This document shows positions 51,640-61,700 of a stretch of 64,000 nucleotides of DNA, in pieces. This stretch comes from Bradyrhizobium prioriisuperbiae. GTDB lineage: Bacteria > Pseudomonadota > Alphaproteobacteria > Rhizobiales > Xanthobacteraceae. The notes under the pieces were generated by a model that was given only the letters and a program-made list of their open reading frames with translations, did not search any database and was not told the DNA's origin. The position numbers were made by a program, and so were the translations under genes. Positions within the stretch are counted from its first letter, which is position 1; every line of letters starts with the position of its first letter. Where the stretch lies: contig NZ_CP135921.1 of assembly GCF_032397745.1 (NCBI RefSeq), positions 1,674,001 through 1,738,000 of the forward strand, given 5' to 3'.

Positions 51640-52480
51640 CTAGTATCTCGCGCTCAATCCGACCAGCCATCTCTGCACCGGAAGAGCGGTGTCCTCGTCA
51701 CGGCCCTTGGTATAGCTCGCTTTCAGGCCGACATATTTCTTCTCGTCGAAATTGTAGGTGAGCGAAGTTTCGAAAAACGACAGATTTCGAACGCTTCCGG
51801 CAAAGCCGTAGAGATAGGTTTCGGCCACCACCAGCGTGAAGGACGGGCCGCTGGAATCGGTCGTCAGGGCGAATCCGACACGAGATCCGGCGCGCCCGAA
51901 ACTTCGATTGACCAGGCTTTCAACCGGATCGTTGCCGCGATCAGTGTAGTAGCCCATGTCCGCGCGCAGATCGAACAGGATCTCCGCGTAGGCGGATAGC
52001 CAGAACGGTATCGGGCGCGGATCGTTGAGGTTCATGCCGCCATTGGAGACGTCGAAGGCGGTGAATGGCCTGTAGAGTAGCGTGAGGCTGGCGATCTGGC
52101 TGTGATCCTTGGTGTTCTGGAGAAACTGAGGTTTTGCTGCGATGGTCTGAACCAGCACGTCTCAGGGGATGGTCGTTGTGAACATCATGCCGCCCGCGAC
52201 GAAGCTTGTGGGATCCCGCGACTGCGCTTTTCCCTCCGTATCGGTGATCGATTGATAGAACGACACGTAAGGGACCGCGGCGGTGAAGCCGGACTCGAAC
52301 GCATATCCGACCGCGCCCGTCAGCTTGTAGTTCTGTGTCTTCGTGGTGCTGTGGTCGCCGGAAATCGTCGCCGTGGCCTGGCTGGTCGACGAGAACGAGG
52401 GATTGTCGCGGCGGATCAGGAGATCGTTGGAGACCCCGCGGACGCGCAGCGGGGAGCCATCGGCAGCTGCCTGCGACTGC
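51640..52480 (-). pseudogene. Broken outer-membrane beta-barrel protein gene
   Basis: The conceptual protein shows alternating hydrophobic beta strands (VGYAFESGFTAAVPYVSFYQS; SFFETSLTYNFDEKKYVGL) and ends with an aromatic residue (WLVGLSARY), as outer-membrane barrels do. An in-frame TGA at 52162-52164 interrupts it, and similarity stops near 52480, exactly where the 37-bp direct repeat begins, so no signal peptide is present. Two separate small genes are a less likely alternative. Confidence 0.7.
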
Positions 52481-52516
52481 TGTGTTGACCATGAATGTTT
52501 AGGATGAATGGGGGTG
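52480..52516. repeat. 37-bp direct repeat, right copy, flanking the RiPP locus
   Basis: Same orientation and 36/37 identical to 44432-44468. It abuts the truncated 5' end of the outer-membrane protein pseudogene. Confidence 0.75.
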
Positions 52517-52540
52517 AGGAGGACGATGAACTCCACACTC

Positions 52541-52683
52541 TGCGTGTCATCGTCCGGCTCGACCCTACGAGATTCACACATCTTCACGCAGACTACGGAC
52601 CTCACGTTGTCTTCAACGTCGTGGCCACTCGGCAAAGAGTCGTTCCCTCCCCCCTTGTGGGGGAGGGTTAGGGAGGGGGGTAA
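52541..52683. repeat. Interspersed repeat, family E (left copy)
   Basis: Contains GTGTCATCGTCCGGCT, GACCCTACGA, CACACATCT and, 50 bp further, a CCCTCCCC-CTTGTGG-GGGAGGG hairpin. The same modules appear in the opposite direction at 54110-54240, on the other side of the insertion element. It also holds no credible gene; the stretch 52517-52760 is otherwise non-coding. Confidence 0.7.
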
Positions 52684-52760
52684 CGATAGATCCGCAGCGT
52701 GAGTGATCGGCTGCGTCGCACCATCTCTCATGCAGGTCGCGATGATCATTCCGCTTGAAC

Positions 52761-54107
52761 GGTCCGACCGGGTCGATTCCTGACATTTTGGACCGGGCTG
52801 ATGCCTGACAGTATTCGGTCATTGTTTTGCTGTCGCTGCCGTTTTCTGCTGAACGCGGAACCGGGCGCGCGGGGGAGCAAAGCGGAGGAAACGGTGGTCA
52901 CGATCGATCACCCCCAGATCCCGGTCGCAGAAGCGCAGGATGTGGCCGCCGGTGTCGCGTTCGGCGAGACCAACGAGTTCGCCTGCAAGCGCTTCACCGA
53001 CGAACACGAGCTCGCCGCGCCATTTGATTTCGCCGGAGGAACGCACACGGCGGACCTCATGATAAGCATCGTACCAGGGGTCATGGAGATGGCTCGGCAG
53101 GGCGCGCGACGGCGACTGCCAGAGCTTGGCGGGCGGCGCTTGATCGAGAGCCTCGTGCGGCCGCTCCTGGTTGAAGTGGTGGCGGAAGACGTCGAACCGG
53201 CGCTGCTGCTCGGCAGCCGTTGCCGCCGGCGGTTTCGAGGTCTCAGCCTTCAGAGTGCGGTGCATGCGCTCGTGCCGGGCGTTGTCCTGCGGACTCGCCG
53301 GCGGGATGTAGTGCGGCTCGATGCCGAGCTTGAGCCACCACACCGAGAGTGCCGAAAGGCCGCCCGCCCCCGTGGATCCGAACGGTGTACCGTTATCGGA
53401 GCGGATCGCATCGGGAAGGCCAATGTCCGCGAAAACGCGTTCCAGCGCGCCTTTAACGCCAGCCCAGGTCGGATCGACGATGCGGACCTCGACAAGAAAG
53501 CGGCTCGCAGCATCCGTGATGGTGAGCGGATCGCAGCGTGTCCCGTCGCGGGTTCGAAACCAGCCCTTAAAGTCGATCGACCATTCCTCATTGGGGACGC
53601 TTGCCGGCGCCACCACCTCGCCCTGTGCAATCGCTCGACGTCGGCGACGGCGTGTCTCGACCAAGCCTTCCCGCTTCAGGATGTCGCCGATCGTCGACGC
53701 CGCAGGCCAGTCGATCTCGGGCCGCCCGCGCTCAAGCCATGCCTTGACCTTCTTCGGGCCGAAATGCGGGAACCGTCGCCGTGTCGCGATGAGGCAGTCG
53801 GCCAGTTGGCTAGCCGTCGCATGCGGACAGCTCTCCACCGCGTGGCTTCTCTCCTCGAACCAGTGCGGCTCCCCGCTCGCGCGGCGGCGCTTCCACACGT
53901 AGAAGGTCTCCCGGCTGATGCCATACCGCGCGCACAGCTCCGTCACCGAAAATGCTCCCGTCTCGTACTCCCGAAACAACGCGATACGCTCCTCCATAGG
54001 ACTGCTCTCCCTGAAAGGCATCGCCTGATCCTCCATCGAATCAGACGAAGCTTGCCTGTCAGGAATCAACCCGGGTCAAATTGTCAGGACTCAGCCCAGT
54101 TTGTACC
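52761..54107 (-). mobile_element. IS481-type insertion sequence
   Basis: Single transposase gene bounded by imperfect inverted ends at 52761-52811 and 54056-54107. The matching core is TCCTGACAtTTTGgaCCGGG...CCTGACAG, and each end carries two CCTGACA units about 23 bp apart, probable transposase-binding sites. The bases AAC flank both ends (52758-52760 and 54108-54110), a possible short target duplication. Length about 1.35 kb. Confidence 0.75.
52819..54021 (-). CDS. IS481-family transposase
   Basis: 400 residues, full length. N-terminal HTH FSVTELCARYGISRETFYVWKRR and the catalytic core EWSIDFKGWFRTRDG (first D), AIRSDNGTPF (second D) and DNARHERMHRTLKAE (E) make a complete DDE transposase. 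ATG 54021 has GGAGG 7 bases upstream. It appears intact and could be active. Confidence 0.9.
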   Translation of the reverse strand: MPFRESSPMEERIALFREYETGAFSVTELCARYGISRETFYVWKRRRASGEPHWFEERSHAVESCPHATASQLADCLIATRRRFPHFGPKKVKAWLERGRPEIDWPAASTIGDILKREGLVETRRRRRRAIAQGEVVAPASVPNEEWSIDFKGWFRTRDGTRCDPLTITDAASRFLVEVRIVDPTWAGVKGALERVFADIGLPDAIRSDNGTPFGSTGAGGLSALSVWWLKLGIEPHYIPPASPQDNARHERMHRTLKAETSKPPAATAAEQQRRFDVFRHHFNQERPHEALDQAPPAKLWQSPSRALPSHLHDPWYDAYHEVRRVRSSGEIKWRGELVFVGEALAGELVGLAERDTGGHILRFCDRDLGVIDRDHRFLRFAPPRARFRVQQKTAATAKQ

Positions 54108-54109
54108 AA

Positions 54110-54240
54110 CACGCGGCCCCCCCTCCCCACCCTCCCCCACAAGGGGGGGAGGGAGCCGCAAAATCATCGTCTCGAAATCAAGACGTCGCGGATCGAGATG
54201 TGTGCATATCGTAGGGTCAAGCCGGACGATGACACTGAGT
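54110..54240. repeat. Interspersed repeat, family E (right copy, inverted)
   Basis: CCCTCCCCACC-CTCCCCCACAAGGGGGGGAGGG hairpin at 54116-54153 followed by the reverse complements of CACACATCT, GACCCTACGA and GTGTCATCGTCCGGCTT up to 54236. Together with 52541-52683 it brackets the IS. 54241-54366 holds no convincing gene. Confidence 0.7.
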
Positions 54241-54366
54241 TTGGTGAAGCATTTCGACCTCCACAGCCGTCATGCCTGCTCGCCAGCGTGCAGCGCAACA
54301 CCACCTCCGCCGTATTGAGCTTCCCGCGCCCTCTCCCCATATCGTGCTGATCAGGGAGTGCTTGCC

Positions 54367-55767
54367 GTGCGGATGCTCCGGGTGGCCCTTGTGATTGCGG
54401 CGGCGGTGATGGCGCTGATGATGGCGCCGCGGCCGGCGGCGCCGGCGGAGAGCAAGCCGCTGGCGCTGACGGTGGGGATTGACGGCGCGATCGGGCCGGC
54501 CACGGCGGGTTATGTGCGGGACGCGCTGAAGACAGCCCAGGAGCGGCGCGCCGAACTTGTCATCCTGCGGTTGAACACCCCGGGCGGGCTCGCCTCCAGC
54601 ATGCGCGAGATCATTGTGGATGTGCTGGCCTCGCCGGTGCCCGTGATCGGCTATGTCGCGCCCTCGGGCGCCCACGCGGCTTCCGCCGGCACCTATATCC
54701 TCTATGCCACCCACATCGCCGCGATGGCGCCGGGCACCAACATCGGCGCCGCGACGCCGGTGGCGATCGGCGGGCCGCTGCCGGGCCTGCCGGGCGCGGG
54801 CCAGGACAAAGACAAGGACAAAGACAAGGACAAGGACAGCAAGGACAAGGACGGCGACACCAAGGCCGCGCCAAAGGATGCGATGACGGCGAAGGCCACC
54901 AACGATGCGGTGGCGCTGATCCGCAGCCTGGCCGAGCTGCGCGGCCGCAACGCCGACTGGGGCGAGAAGGCGGTGCGCGAGGCCGCGACCCTCACCGCCA
55001 ATGGCGCACGCGACGCCCATGTCATCGAGCTGATCGCGCGCAGCGAAGCGGAGCTGTTGCAGCAGATCGACGGCCGCACCGTGGAGCTGGCCGGCGGCGC
55101 CACGCACACGCTCGCCACCAAGGACATCACCGTGGAGACCATCGAGCGGGGATGGATCGCGCGCTTTCTCGGCGTGATCACCGATCCCAATGTGGCGTTC
55201 ATTTTGCTCCTGGTCGGCCTGTACGGCCTGTTCTTCGAGGTGACCACGCCCGGCGCGGTGGCGCCCGGCGTGATCGGGACGATCTGCCTGTTGCTGGCGG
55301 CCTATGCCCTGAACATGCTGCCGATCAATTATGCCGGCCTCGGCCTGGTGCTGCTGGGCATCGCGCTGCTGGTGGTGGAAGCCTTCAATCCCACCGTGGT
55401 GCTCGGCCTTGGCGGCGTTATCGCCTTTGTGCTCGGCGCGCTGCTGCTGTTTCGCACCGACGCGCCGGGCGTTCGCGTCTCCTGGCCGGTGATCGCGACG
55501 GCGGCGGCGATGTTTTTGGGCCTGATCGGTGTCGTGCTCGCCTCGCTGCGCCGCGTGCGCAACAGCCCGCCCAGCACCGGCGCCCACGCCATGCGCGGCC
55601 TTCCCGCGCAGGTGATCGACTGGTCGGGTGAGGGCCCGGTCTTTGAGGGCCATGTCTTCACCCAGGGCGAACGCTGGCGGGCGCACGGCGCCGAGGCATT
55701 CGCGCCCGGCGAGACGGTGGAGGTGGCCGACGTGACCAACCTGACGCTGGAGGTGCGGCGGCGATAG
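54367..55767 (+). CDS. NfeD-type membrane serine protease
   Basis: 466 residues. An N-terminal signal/anchor (residues about 3-25) leads to a ClpP/SppA-like protease domain: LNTPGGLASSMREII, then GAHAASAGTYILYATHIAAMAPGTNIGAATP (catalytic Ser in A-S-A-G). An acidic/basic spacer of repeated Lys-Asp (DKDKDKDKDKD) interrupts the domain, then four membrane helices and a C-terminal OB-fold NfeD domain (VIDWSGEGPVFEGHVFTQGERW). NfeD proteases cleave stomatin-like partners; a slipin gene follows. GTG 54367 (SD 8 bases upstream) or ATG 54373 is the start. Confidence 0.88.
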   Translation: MRMLRVALVIAAAVMALMMAPRPAAPAESKPLALTVGIDGAIGPATAGYVRDALKTAQERRAELVILRLNTPGGLASSMREIIVDVLASPVPVIGYVAPSGAHAASAGTYILYATHIAAMAPGTNIGAATPVAIGGPLPGLPGAGQDKDKDKDKDKDSKDKDGDTKAAPKDAMTAKATNDAVALIRSLAELRGRNADWGEKAVREAATLTANGARDAHVIELIARSEAELLQQIDGRTVELAGGATHTLATKDITVETIERGWIARFLGVITDPNVAFILLLVGLYGLFFEVTTPGAVAPGVIGTICLLLAAYALNMLPINYAGLGLVLLGIALLVVEAFNPTVVLGLGGVIAFVLGALLLFRTDAPGVRVSWPVIATAAAMFLGLIGVVLASLRRVRNSPPSTGAHAMRGLPAQVIDWSGEGPVFEGHVFTQGERWRAHGAEAFAPGETVEVADVTNLTLEVRRR

Positions 55768-55830
55768 CCGCGGCGACGGCCGCGGAGGAGAGTTCGGGCT
55801 CGTGCTTTTGTGAGCCCCAGGAGGTGCCCC

Positions 55831-56592
55831 ATGCTCGATTATGTCTCTGTCCTCGTGCTTGTCATCGTCGCGCTGGTGTTCTTCTCCCAGGCGATCCGCA
55901 TCCTGCGCGAATATGAGCGCGGGGTGGTGTTCACGCTGGGGCGCTTCACCGGCGTCAAGGGGCCGGGACTGATCCTCCTGATTCCCGTGGTGCAGCAGCT
56001 GGTGAAGGTGGACCTGCGGGTGATGGTGGAGAACGTGCCGCCGCAGGACGTGATTTCCCGCGACAACGTGTCGGTGAAGGTGAACGCCGTGCTGTATTAT
56101 CGCATTGTCGACGCCGAGCGCGCCATCATCCAGGTGGGCAACTACATGGCGGCGACCAGCCAGCTGGCGCAGACCACGCTGCGCTCGGTGCTGGGCAAGC
56201 ACGAGCTCGACGAGATGCTGGCGGAGCGCGACCGGCTCAACGCGGATATTCAAGAGATCCTGGACCAGCAGACCGACGCCTGGGGCATCAAGGTGACCAA
56301 CATCGAGATCAAGGACATCGACCTCAACGAGACCATGGTGCGCGCCATCGCCAAACAGGCCGAAGCCGAACGGCTGCGCCGCGCCAAGGTGATCAACGCC
56401 ATGGGTGAACAGCAGGCCGCCGAGAAGCTGGTGGAAGCCGGCCGCATCCTGGCGCAGGAGCCGCAGGCCATGCAGCTGCGCTACTTCGCGGCGCTGCACG
56501 ACATCGCCGGCGAGCGCTCATCCACGGTGGTGTTTCCGCTGCCGATGGATCTGCTCGGGCATTTGAACGGGCGGGGCAAGGGCGCGGGGTGA
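55831..56592 (+). CDS. Slipin/stomatin-like SPFH protein
   Basis: 253 residues. An N-terminal membrane segment (residues about 4-22) precedes the SPFH domain: [55 protein letters not shown], and a coiled-coil segment rich in Ala/Glu ([31 protein letters not shown]). Start ATG 55831 has AGGAGGT close upstream. It is the usual partner of NfeD and sits 63 bp after it. Likely organises membrane microdomains or quality control. Confidence 0.92.
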   Translation: MLDYVSVLVLVIVALVFFSQAIRILREYERGVVFTLGRFTGVKGPGLILLIPVVQQLVKVDLRVMVENVPPQDVISRDNVSVKVNAVLYYRIVDAERAIIQVGNYMAATSQLAQTTLRSVLGKHELDEMLAERDRLNADIQEILDQQTDAWGIKVTNIEIKDIDLNETMVRAIAKQAEAERLRRAKVINAMGEQQAAEKLVEAGRILAQEPQAMQLRYFAALHDIAGERSSTVVFPLPMDLLGHLNGRGKGAG

Positions 56593-56612
56593 GGTGGCCG
56601 TGCAGGCTATCG

Positions 56613-57017
56613 TTACGGTGGACTCTCGAGGAAAGGATTGCGGATGTTCAAGCCATCGATGAGGCGGCCATGCTGCATATCCTCGCTGTAGAGAATATCG
56701 CATCCACCTTCGATCGCCGAGGCGACGATCAGCGCATCATAAAAGGAGAAACTATGATCGCGCGCCAGCGCGACCGCGGCTGCATGCGTGTCGGCGGTCA
56801 GCGGCAGGATGTCGGGAAACAGAAAGCGAAGAGAATGCAGCGCGGCCTCGACGATGGGCCAGTTCTGCCTTTGCTTGTTGCGCAACACGTTGGTGAATTC
56901 GTTCAGGACCTGGACGCTGATGACGCCGCCATCGGCAACAACCGCCAATGCACGTGCGCGCCGCGCATCCGTCGAATAAGCATAAATCAGGACATTGCTA
57001 TCGAAGAACGCACTCAC
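56613..57017 (-). CDS. vapC: VapC-like PIN-domain toxin
   Basis: 134 residues. The PIN domain has acidic residues in FFDSNVLIYAYS (D6), VLNEFTNVL (Glu), FSFYDALIVASAIEGGCDILYSEDM (D and D near the end). It should be a ribonuclease inhibited by the protein encoded upstream. ATG 57017 overlaps the antitoxin stop by 4 bp (ATGA). Confidence 0.9.
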   Translation of the reverse strand: MSAFFDSNVLIYAYSTDARRARALAVVADGGVISVQVLNEFTNVLRNKQRQNWPIVEAALHSLRFLFPDILPLTADTHAAAVALARDHSFSFYDALIVASAIEGGCDILYSEDMQHGRLIDGLNIRNPFLESPP

Positions 57018-57244
57018 CGCTCATTCGCCTCGTCGCGGTCGAACTTGTAGCCTTCGGGCAGAGGAAAACGGAATTGCTCCATCCGCTTCAGAAACTCCGC
57101 GCGCTTGTCGACCTTCTCGACGGCAATCTGGCCTTTCGACGCCTCGACCACCTTCAGTTCGTCACCGGGGGCGAGACCGAGCTGATCGACCAGGGCCTTG
57201 GGCAATCGCACGGCCAGGCTGTTGCCCCACTTCGACACCTGCAT
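57014..57244 (-). CDS. vapB: AbrB/MazE-type antitoxin (VapB-like)
   Basis: 76 residues. The swapped-hairpin AbrB/SpoVT fold is seen as MQVSKWGNSLAVRLPKALVDQLGLAPGDELKVVEA, followed by a charged tail that would cover the toxin. GGAGG lies 5 bases before ATG 57244, so the upstream in-frame ATGs (57256, 57295) are rejected. Such antitoxins autoregulate their own operon with the toxin. Confidence 0.88.
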   Translation of the reverse strand: MQVSKWGNSLAVRLPKALVDQLGLAPGDELKVVEASKGQIAVEKVDKRAEFLKRMEQFRFPLPEGYKFDRDEANER

Positions 57245-57254
57245 GATCGCCTCC

Positions 57255-57282
57255 ATGATATTCCAAAATTCATGTATATCAT
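57255..57282. promoter_or_regulatory. Possible VapB operator
   Basis: Inverted repeat ATGATAT (57255-57261) and ATATCAT (57276-57282), 14 bases apart, in an AT-rich stretch just upstream of the antitoxin gene. AbrB-type antitoxins usually bind such sites. Confidence 0.4.
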
Positions 57283-57402
57283 AAGCAGATACCATTTCAG
57301 TTCAAGGGGATCTAAGCCATTGATTTTACTTTTTAACTACGCAATCTCGCCGGCGGAGCGGATATCACCAGCACTCCAGCGCCTGGCTCTCGTGCCGCGT
57401 CT

Positions 57403-58566
57403 TCAAAGCCCAGGATACTTCCGCGTGATCGCCGCGCCCTTCTCCGTTTCCGCGCCTTGCGAAATCTCCCACCCCGGAAACGCCAGCAGATCATCCGCCA
57501 TCTCGGTGATCACATCTTTCAGCTCCAGGCGCGCGAGCCAGGCGCGCGGGATCTCCTTCGCGCCCCAGAGCGCGCCGAGCAGATTGCCGGCGATGGCGCC
57601 GGTGGAATCGGAATCGCCGTCGTGATTGACGGCGAGCACCACGCCCTCGCGAAACCCCGGCGCCACCAGCGCGCAATACAGCGCGATCGCCAGCGCTTCC
57701 TCGCCGACCCAGCCCTGGCCGAGTTTGGCGATCGCCCGCCCATTCTCGCGCTTTGATGGCGCCAGATCGGAGGCCGCAAGATCCTCCGCGCGCAGAATGG
57801 CATCCAGCGTCTCCGCGTGATCCGGCGCGCGGCGCAGGCAGGCTTTGGCCACGACCAGCGCCTGCGCCAGCGGGACGCCCGCGACAAGTCCCTGCACCAG
57901 CACCGCGAGCACACCCGCGGGCAGCCATCCACTGGGATGGCCATGGGTGAGCGCCGCCAGCCGGACGCCGAGCTGGAATGTCTCAGACGGAGGCAAACCT
58001 TCTGGGGATGAACCTTGCGGCAGCCGCGCCGCGAACAGCCCCACCGGCGCCAAACGCATCACGCCGCCGCAGCCCTTGCTGTCATTGCGCGCGGGCGCGC
58101 CCAGCGCGGTCATGGCGTGCAGCGCCGCGAGACATGTGCGGCCGGGGCCGCGCCGCGCACTGAAGCCGATCTGCTCCACCAGCCATCCGGACGCCAGGGA
58201 GCGCGGCAGCAGTGGGTTGATCTCGCCCTGCGTCAGCAACCAGCGCAGATAGGCCGCTGACGTGGTGTCTTCGTAAGACGTGATGCCATTTAACGATCCG
58301 CGCACCCAGCCGCGCAGCAGGCCCTCGGCGGTGAACAGCGTCATCTGCGTATCATCGGTGATGGCGCCGACGCGTCCATACGCGGTATCGAACGCCTCGA
58401 TGCCCCCGGGCCCATAAATGCGCAGGATCTTCTCCCGCGACATGAACTCGACCGGCGCGCCCAGCGCATCGCCGCAGGCGCCGCCGAGGAGACAGCCGCG
58501 AAAGCGGGAACGCAGCGCGGCCGGGGACAACCGCGACGTCCCAATCAACCGACCTTCCGTGCTCAT
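57403..58566 (-). CDS. ADP-ribosylglycohydrolase family protein (DraG-like)
   Basis: 387 residues. The di-magnesium site motifs are clear: GCLLGGACGDALGAPVEF, AITDDTQMTLFTAEGLLRG (T-D-D-T) and NHDGDSDSTGAIAGNLLGA (D-G-D-S-D-S-T). Such enzymes remove ADP-ribose from proteins or nucleic acids. Start MSTEGRLIG at ATG 58566. It lies between the vapBC pair and the type I restriction genes, so its substrate could be linked to toxin or phage defence, but it may equally be a housekeeping hydrolase. Confidence 0.9.
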   Translation of the reverse strand: MSTEGRLIGTSRLSPAALRSRFRGCLLGGACGDALGAPVEFMSREKILRIYGPGGIEAFDTAYGRVGAITDDTQMTLFTAEGLLRGWVRGSLNGITSYEDTTSAAYLRWLLTQGEINPLLPRSLASGWLVEQIGFSARRGPGRTCLAALHAMTALGAPARNDSKGCGGVMRLAPVGLFAARLPQGSSPEGLPPSETFQLGVRLAALTHGHPSGWLPAGVLAVLVQGLVAGVPLAQALVVAKACLRRAPDHAETLDAILRAEDLAASDLAPSKRENGRAIAKLGQGWVGEEALAIALYCALVAPGFREGVVLAVNHDGDSDSTGAIAGNLLGALWGAKEIPRAWLARLELKDVITEMADDLLAFPGWEISQGAETEKGAAITRKYPGL

Positions 58567-58726
58567 GCCGCACGACCACTGGACGCTTCGCTCTGCATCA
58601 GCTGCGCTGAATCCTTGCCCCAGTGTTGCACCCGCCTCGTCGTGCGGGACGCTAGCGCGACCATGTATGTAGGCATCAAAGCCGCGAGACACTTGAAGGT
58701 TGCAGCAAAAACACTACCCTACGGTG

Positions 58727-61700
58727 ATGGGGGAAAATACCGGCAATTTCAGCTTTCTCGAGGCGCACAGTCCTCAATTGGCCAAGCTTGGTCGGCTCGC
58801 CGAACGGTATTTCTTCGACGATCCTTCGACGGCCCTGGTCAAGCTGCGCCAGTTCGCCGAAATCACCGCCAAGGAAGTGGCCGCGCGGCAGGCCCTCCTT
58901 GCGGATAGCCGGGCAACCTTTGACGAGATTCTTCGCGCACTGCGGACCCGATCGGTCCTGCAACGCGAAATCGCCGATCTGTTTTATCACCTGAAGCGGA
59001 CAGGGAACACCGCAGCCCATGAAGACCGCGGCACGGCGTCCGAAGCGCTGACGGCGCTCAAGATCGCCCGGGCCATTGGCGCGTGGTTTCATCAAACCTA
59101 CGGCAACGCGCCATCGTTCCGGCTGGGGCCGTTCGTGCCACCGACTGCTCCCGTCGATGCGAGCGCAATCCTGCGAGGGGAAATCGCCACCCTGCGCCAA
59201 GCCGTCGCAGCCAGTGCCGACGCCGAAGCGAAGGCCCGGCTTGCGGCTCAGGAGGCGGAGGCTGCCCGTCGCGAGCTCGAAGGACGCGCCGAAGCGGAAG
59301 CCCGTGACCGGGCCTTCTGGGAGACATATGCGGGAGAGACCGAGGCCGCGCTGCGTGCCGCCGAACGCTCGCTCGCGAACACGCAGGCCGAGGCCGCCGC
59401 CGCGCCTGCACAACAGCTCGAGTTGCTTGCGCAGGCAGCCGTCAAGAGCTCCGAAGACGTCGTGCTCGATGAGGCGACCACGCGCGTCATCATCGACGAG
59501 CAGCTACGCGCCGCGGGCTGGCGGGTCGACAGTGCGCTGCTTCGTCATGCAAGCGGCATCCGCCCTGGACCCGCGGAAGCGATCGCGATTGCCGAATGGC
59601 CGACCGAGAGCGGTCCCGTGGATTACGCGCTGTTCGTAAATGGCCGTTGCGTCGGCGTTGTCGAAGCCAAGCGCCAGATCAGCGACGTGCCCGGCCGCAT
59701 CGGGCAGGCCAAGCGTTATGCGCGCGGCATCACGCTGACCACGGACGAAGTGCCGTCCGGCGGCCCTTGGATTGATGGCGATGATCGTTTTCGCGCGCCG
59801 TTCGTGTTCGTCACCAACGAGCGTCCCTATGTCAAGCAGCTCGCCACCAAGTCGGGCACGTGGTTCTGGGATGCACGACACAAGACCAACCCGCGGGCGC
59901 TAGCCGAATGGTTCTCGCCGCGCGACCTGACCGAGCGGCTGGAGCAGGAGATCGGCGAGGATGTCGCCGGTTTCGCCGAACGCGAGCTCGGCGTCACCGG
60001 GTTGCGCCCCTACCAGCAGGACGCGATCCGCGCCGTCGAGGAGGCCGTCGCCCGAGGGCAGGATCATATCCTGCTCGCCATGGCCACCGGCACGGGAAAA
60101 ACACGCCTTGCCATCGCGCTGATGTACGAACTCCTGCGCACCAAGCGCTTCCGCCGCATCCTCTTCCTGGTGGATCGCAATGCGTTGGGGCGCCAGACGC
60201 TAGATGCCATGAGCAACACCGACACCAGCGGCTTTCTCAAGTTCGATCAGGTGTTCCCGATCGCCGACATGGCGCGCAAATTCCCGGAGGCAACCGACCG
60301 GGTGCAGGTGGCGACGGTACAGGCGATGATCCGCCGCATCTTCGACGATCCCGATGCGGAACGGCCGACGCCGGGCACTTATGATCTTATCATCGTCGAC
60401 GAGGCTCATCGCGGCTACACGCTGGACGCCGAACTGCGTGAGGAAGACCTCGGCTTTCGCAATCTCGCCGACTATCTCTCTGCTTACCGCCGCGTGCTCG
60501 ATTATTTCGATGCGACGAAGGTCGCGCTGACCGCGACACCCGCGCTGCACACGCGCGAGATCTTCGGAGCACCCGCGTTCCACTACGGCTACCGTCAGGC
60601 CGTGATCGACGGCTACCTGATTGATCATCGTCCACCGCGCCGCATTACGACAGCGCTCAGCCAGACGGGGATCAGCTTCGACAAGGGCGAAGAGGTCAAT
60701 ATCGTCGATCCCCGCACGGGGCAGATCGACCTCTTCAATCTCGATGACCAGGTCGATTTCGAGGTCGCCGAATTCAACAAGAAGGTCTACACACGCCCCT
60801 TCAACAGGGCGGTGGCCGAGGCGATCGCGGCCGAGTGCCCACCCGACCAGCCCGGCAAGACGCTACTGTTCGCCGCGCGCGACGACCACGCCGATATCCT
60901 CGTCGACGAGCTTCGCATCGCACTGAGCGCGGAGTACGGGCCGCAGCCGCACGATCTGGTCGAGAAAATCACCGGATCGGTCGACAAGCCGCTCGATCGC
61001 ATCAAAGCGCTCAAGAATGATCCGCGCCCCAAATATGTCGTCACCGTCGACCTGCTGACGACCGGCATCGATGTCCCACCGATTGTCAACCTGGCCTTTG
61101 TTCGTCGTGTCAACAGCCGCATCCTTTACGACCAGATGATCGGCCGAGCCACCCGCCGCTGCGACGAGATCGGCAAGGAATATTTCCGGATCTTCGACGC
61201 CGTCGACATCTACGCCAATCTGCAGGAGGTGACGGACATGCGGCCGGTGGTGGTCGACCCGGCCCTTAGCTTCACCACGCTGGCCGCCGATCTGGAGCGT
61301 GCCACCACCGATATCGACCGTGCGTTCGTGCGCGATCAGATTGTGGTCAAGCTGCGCCAGCGCCTGCGCCACATCGACGAGACCCGACGCGAAGCGCTCG
61401 AGGCGGTGCTGGGGCCGTTCGATGGCCTGGCTGACCGCCTCAAGTCTGCGCCGCCCACCGACACCATCGCATTGTTCCAGCAGCACCCGTCGCTCGCGGC
61501 AGTTCTCGATGCTGCCAACCCTGCACGCCCTCGCGACGGCATCTATATTTCCGAGCATGAAGACGAGCTTGTCTCGGTCGCGGACAACTATGGCGGCAAG
61601 GCTACGCCCGGCGACTATATCGAGAGTTTTGAGGCGTTCGTCCGCGCTAATATGAACGCGGTGCCCGCCATGATCGCGGCGACTCAGCGCCCACGCGAGC

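Noticed and set aside
52162..52749. A separate 195-codon gene upstream of the outer-membrane barrel.
   Set aside because: It is in the same frame as the downstream barrel part and joined to it by an in-frame stop; its first third is repeat DNA, so it is treated as part of a pseudogene.
54217..56499. A 760-codon open frame on the minus strand opposite nfeD and the slipin gene.
   Set aside because: It consists of low-complexity His/Arg-rich sequence with no domain, while the plus strand encodes two well-defined proteins.
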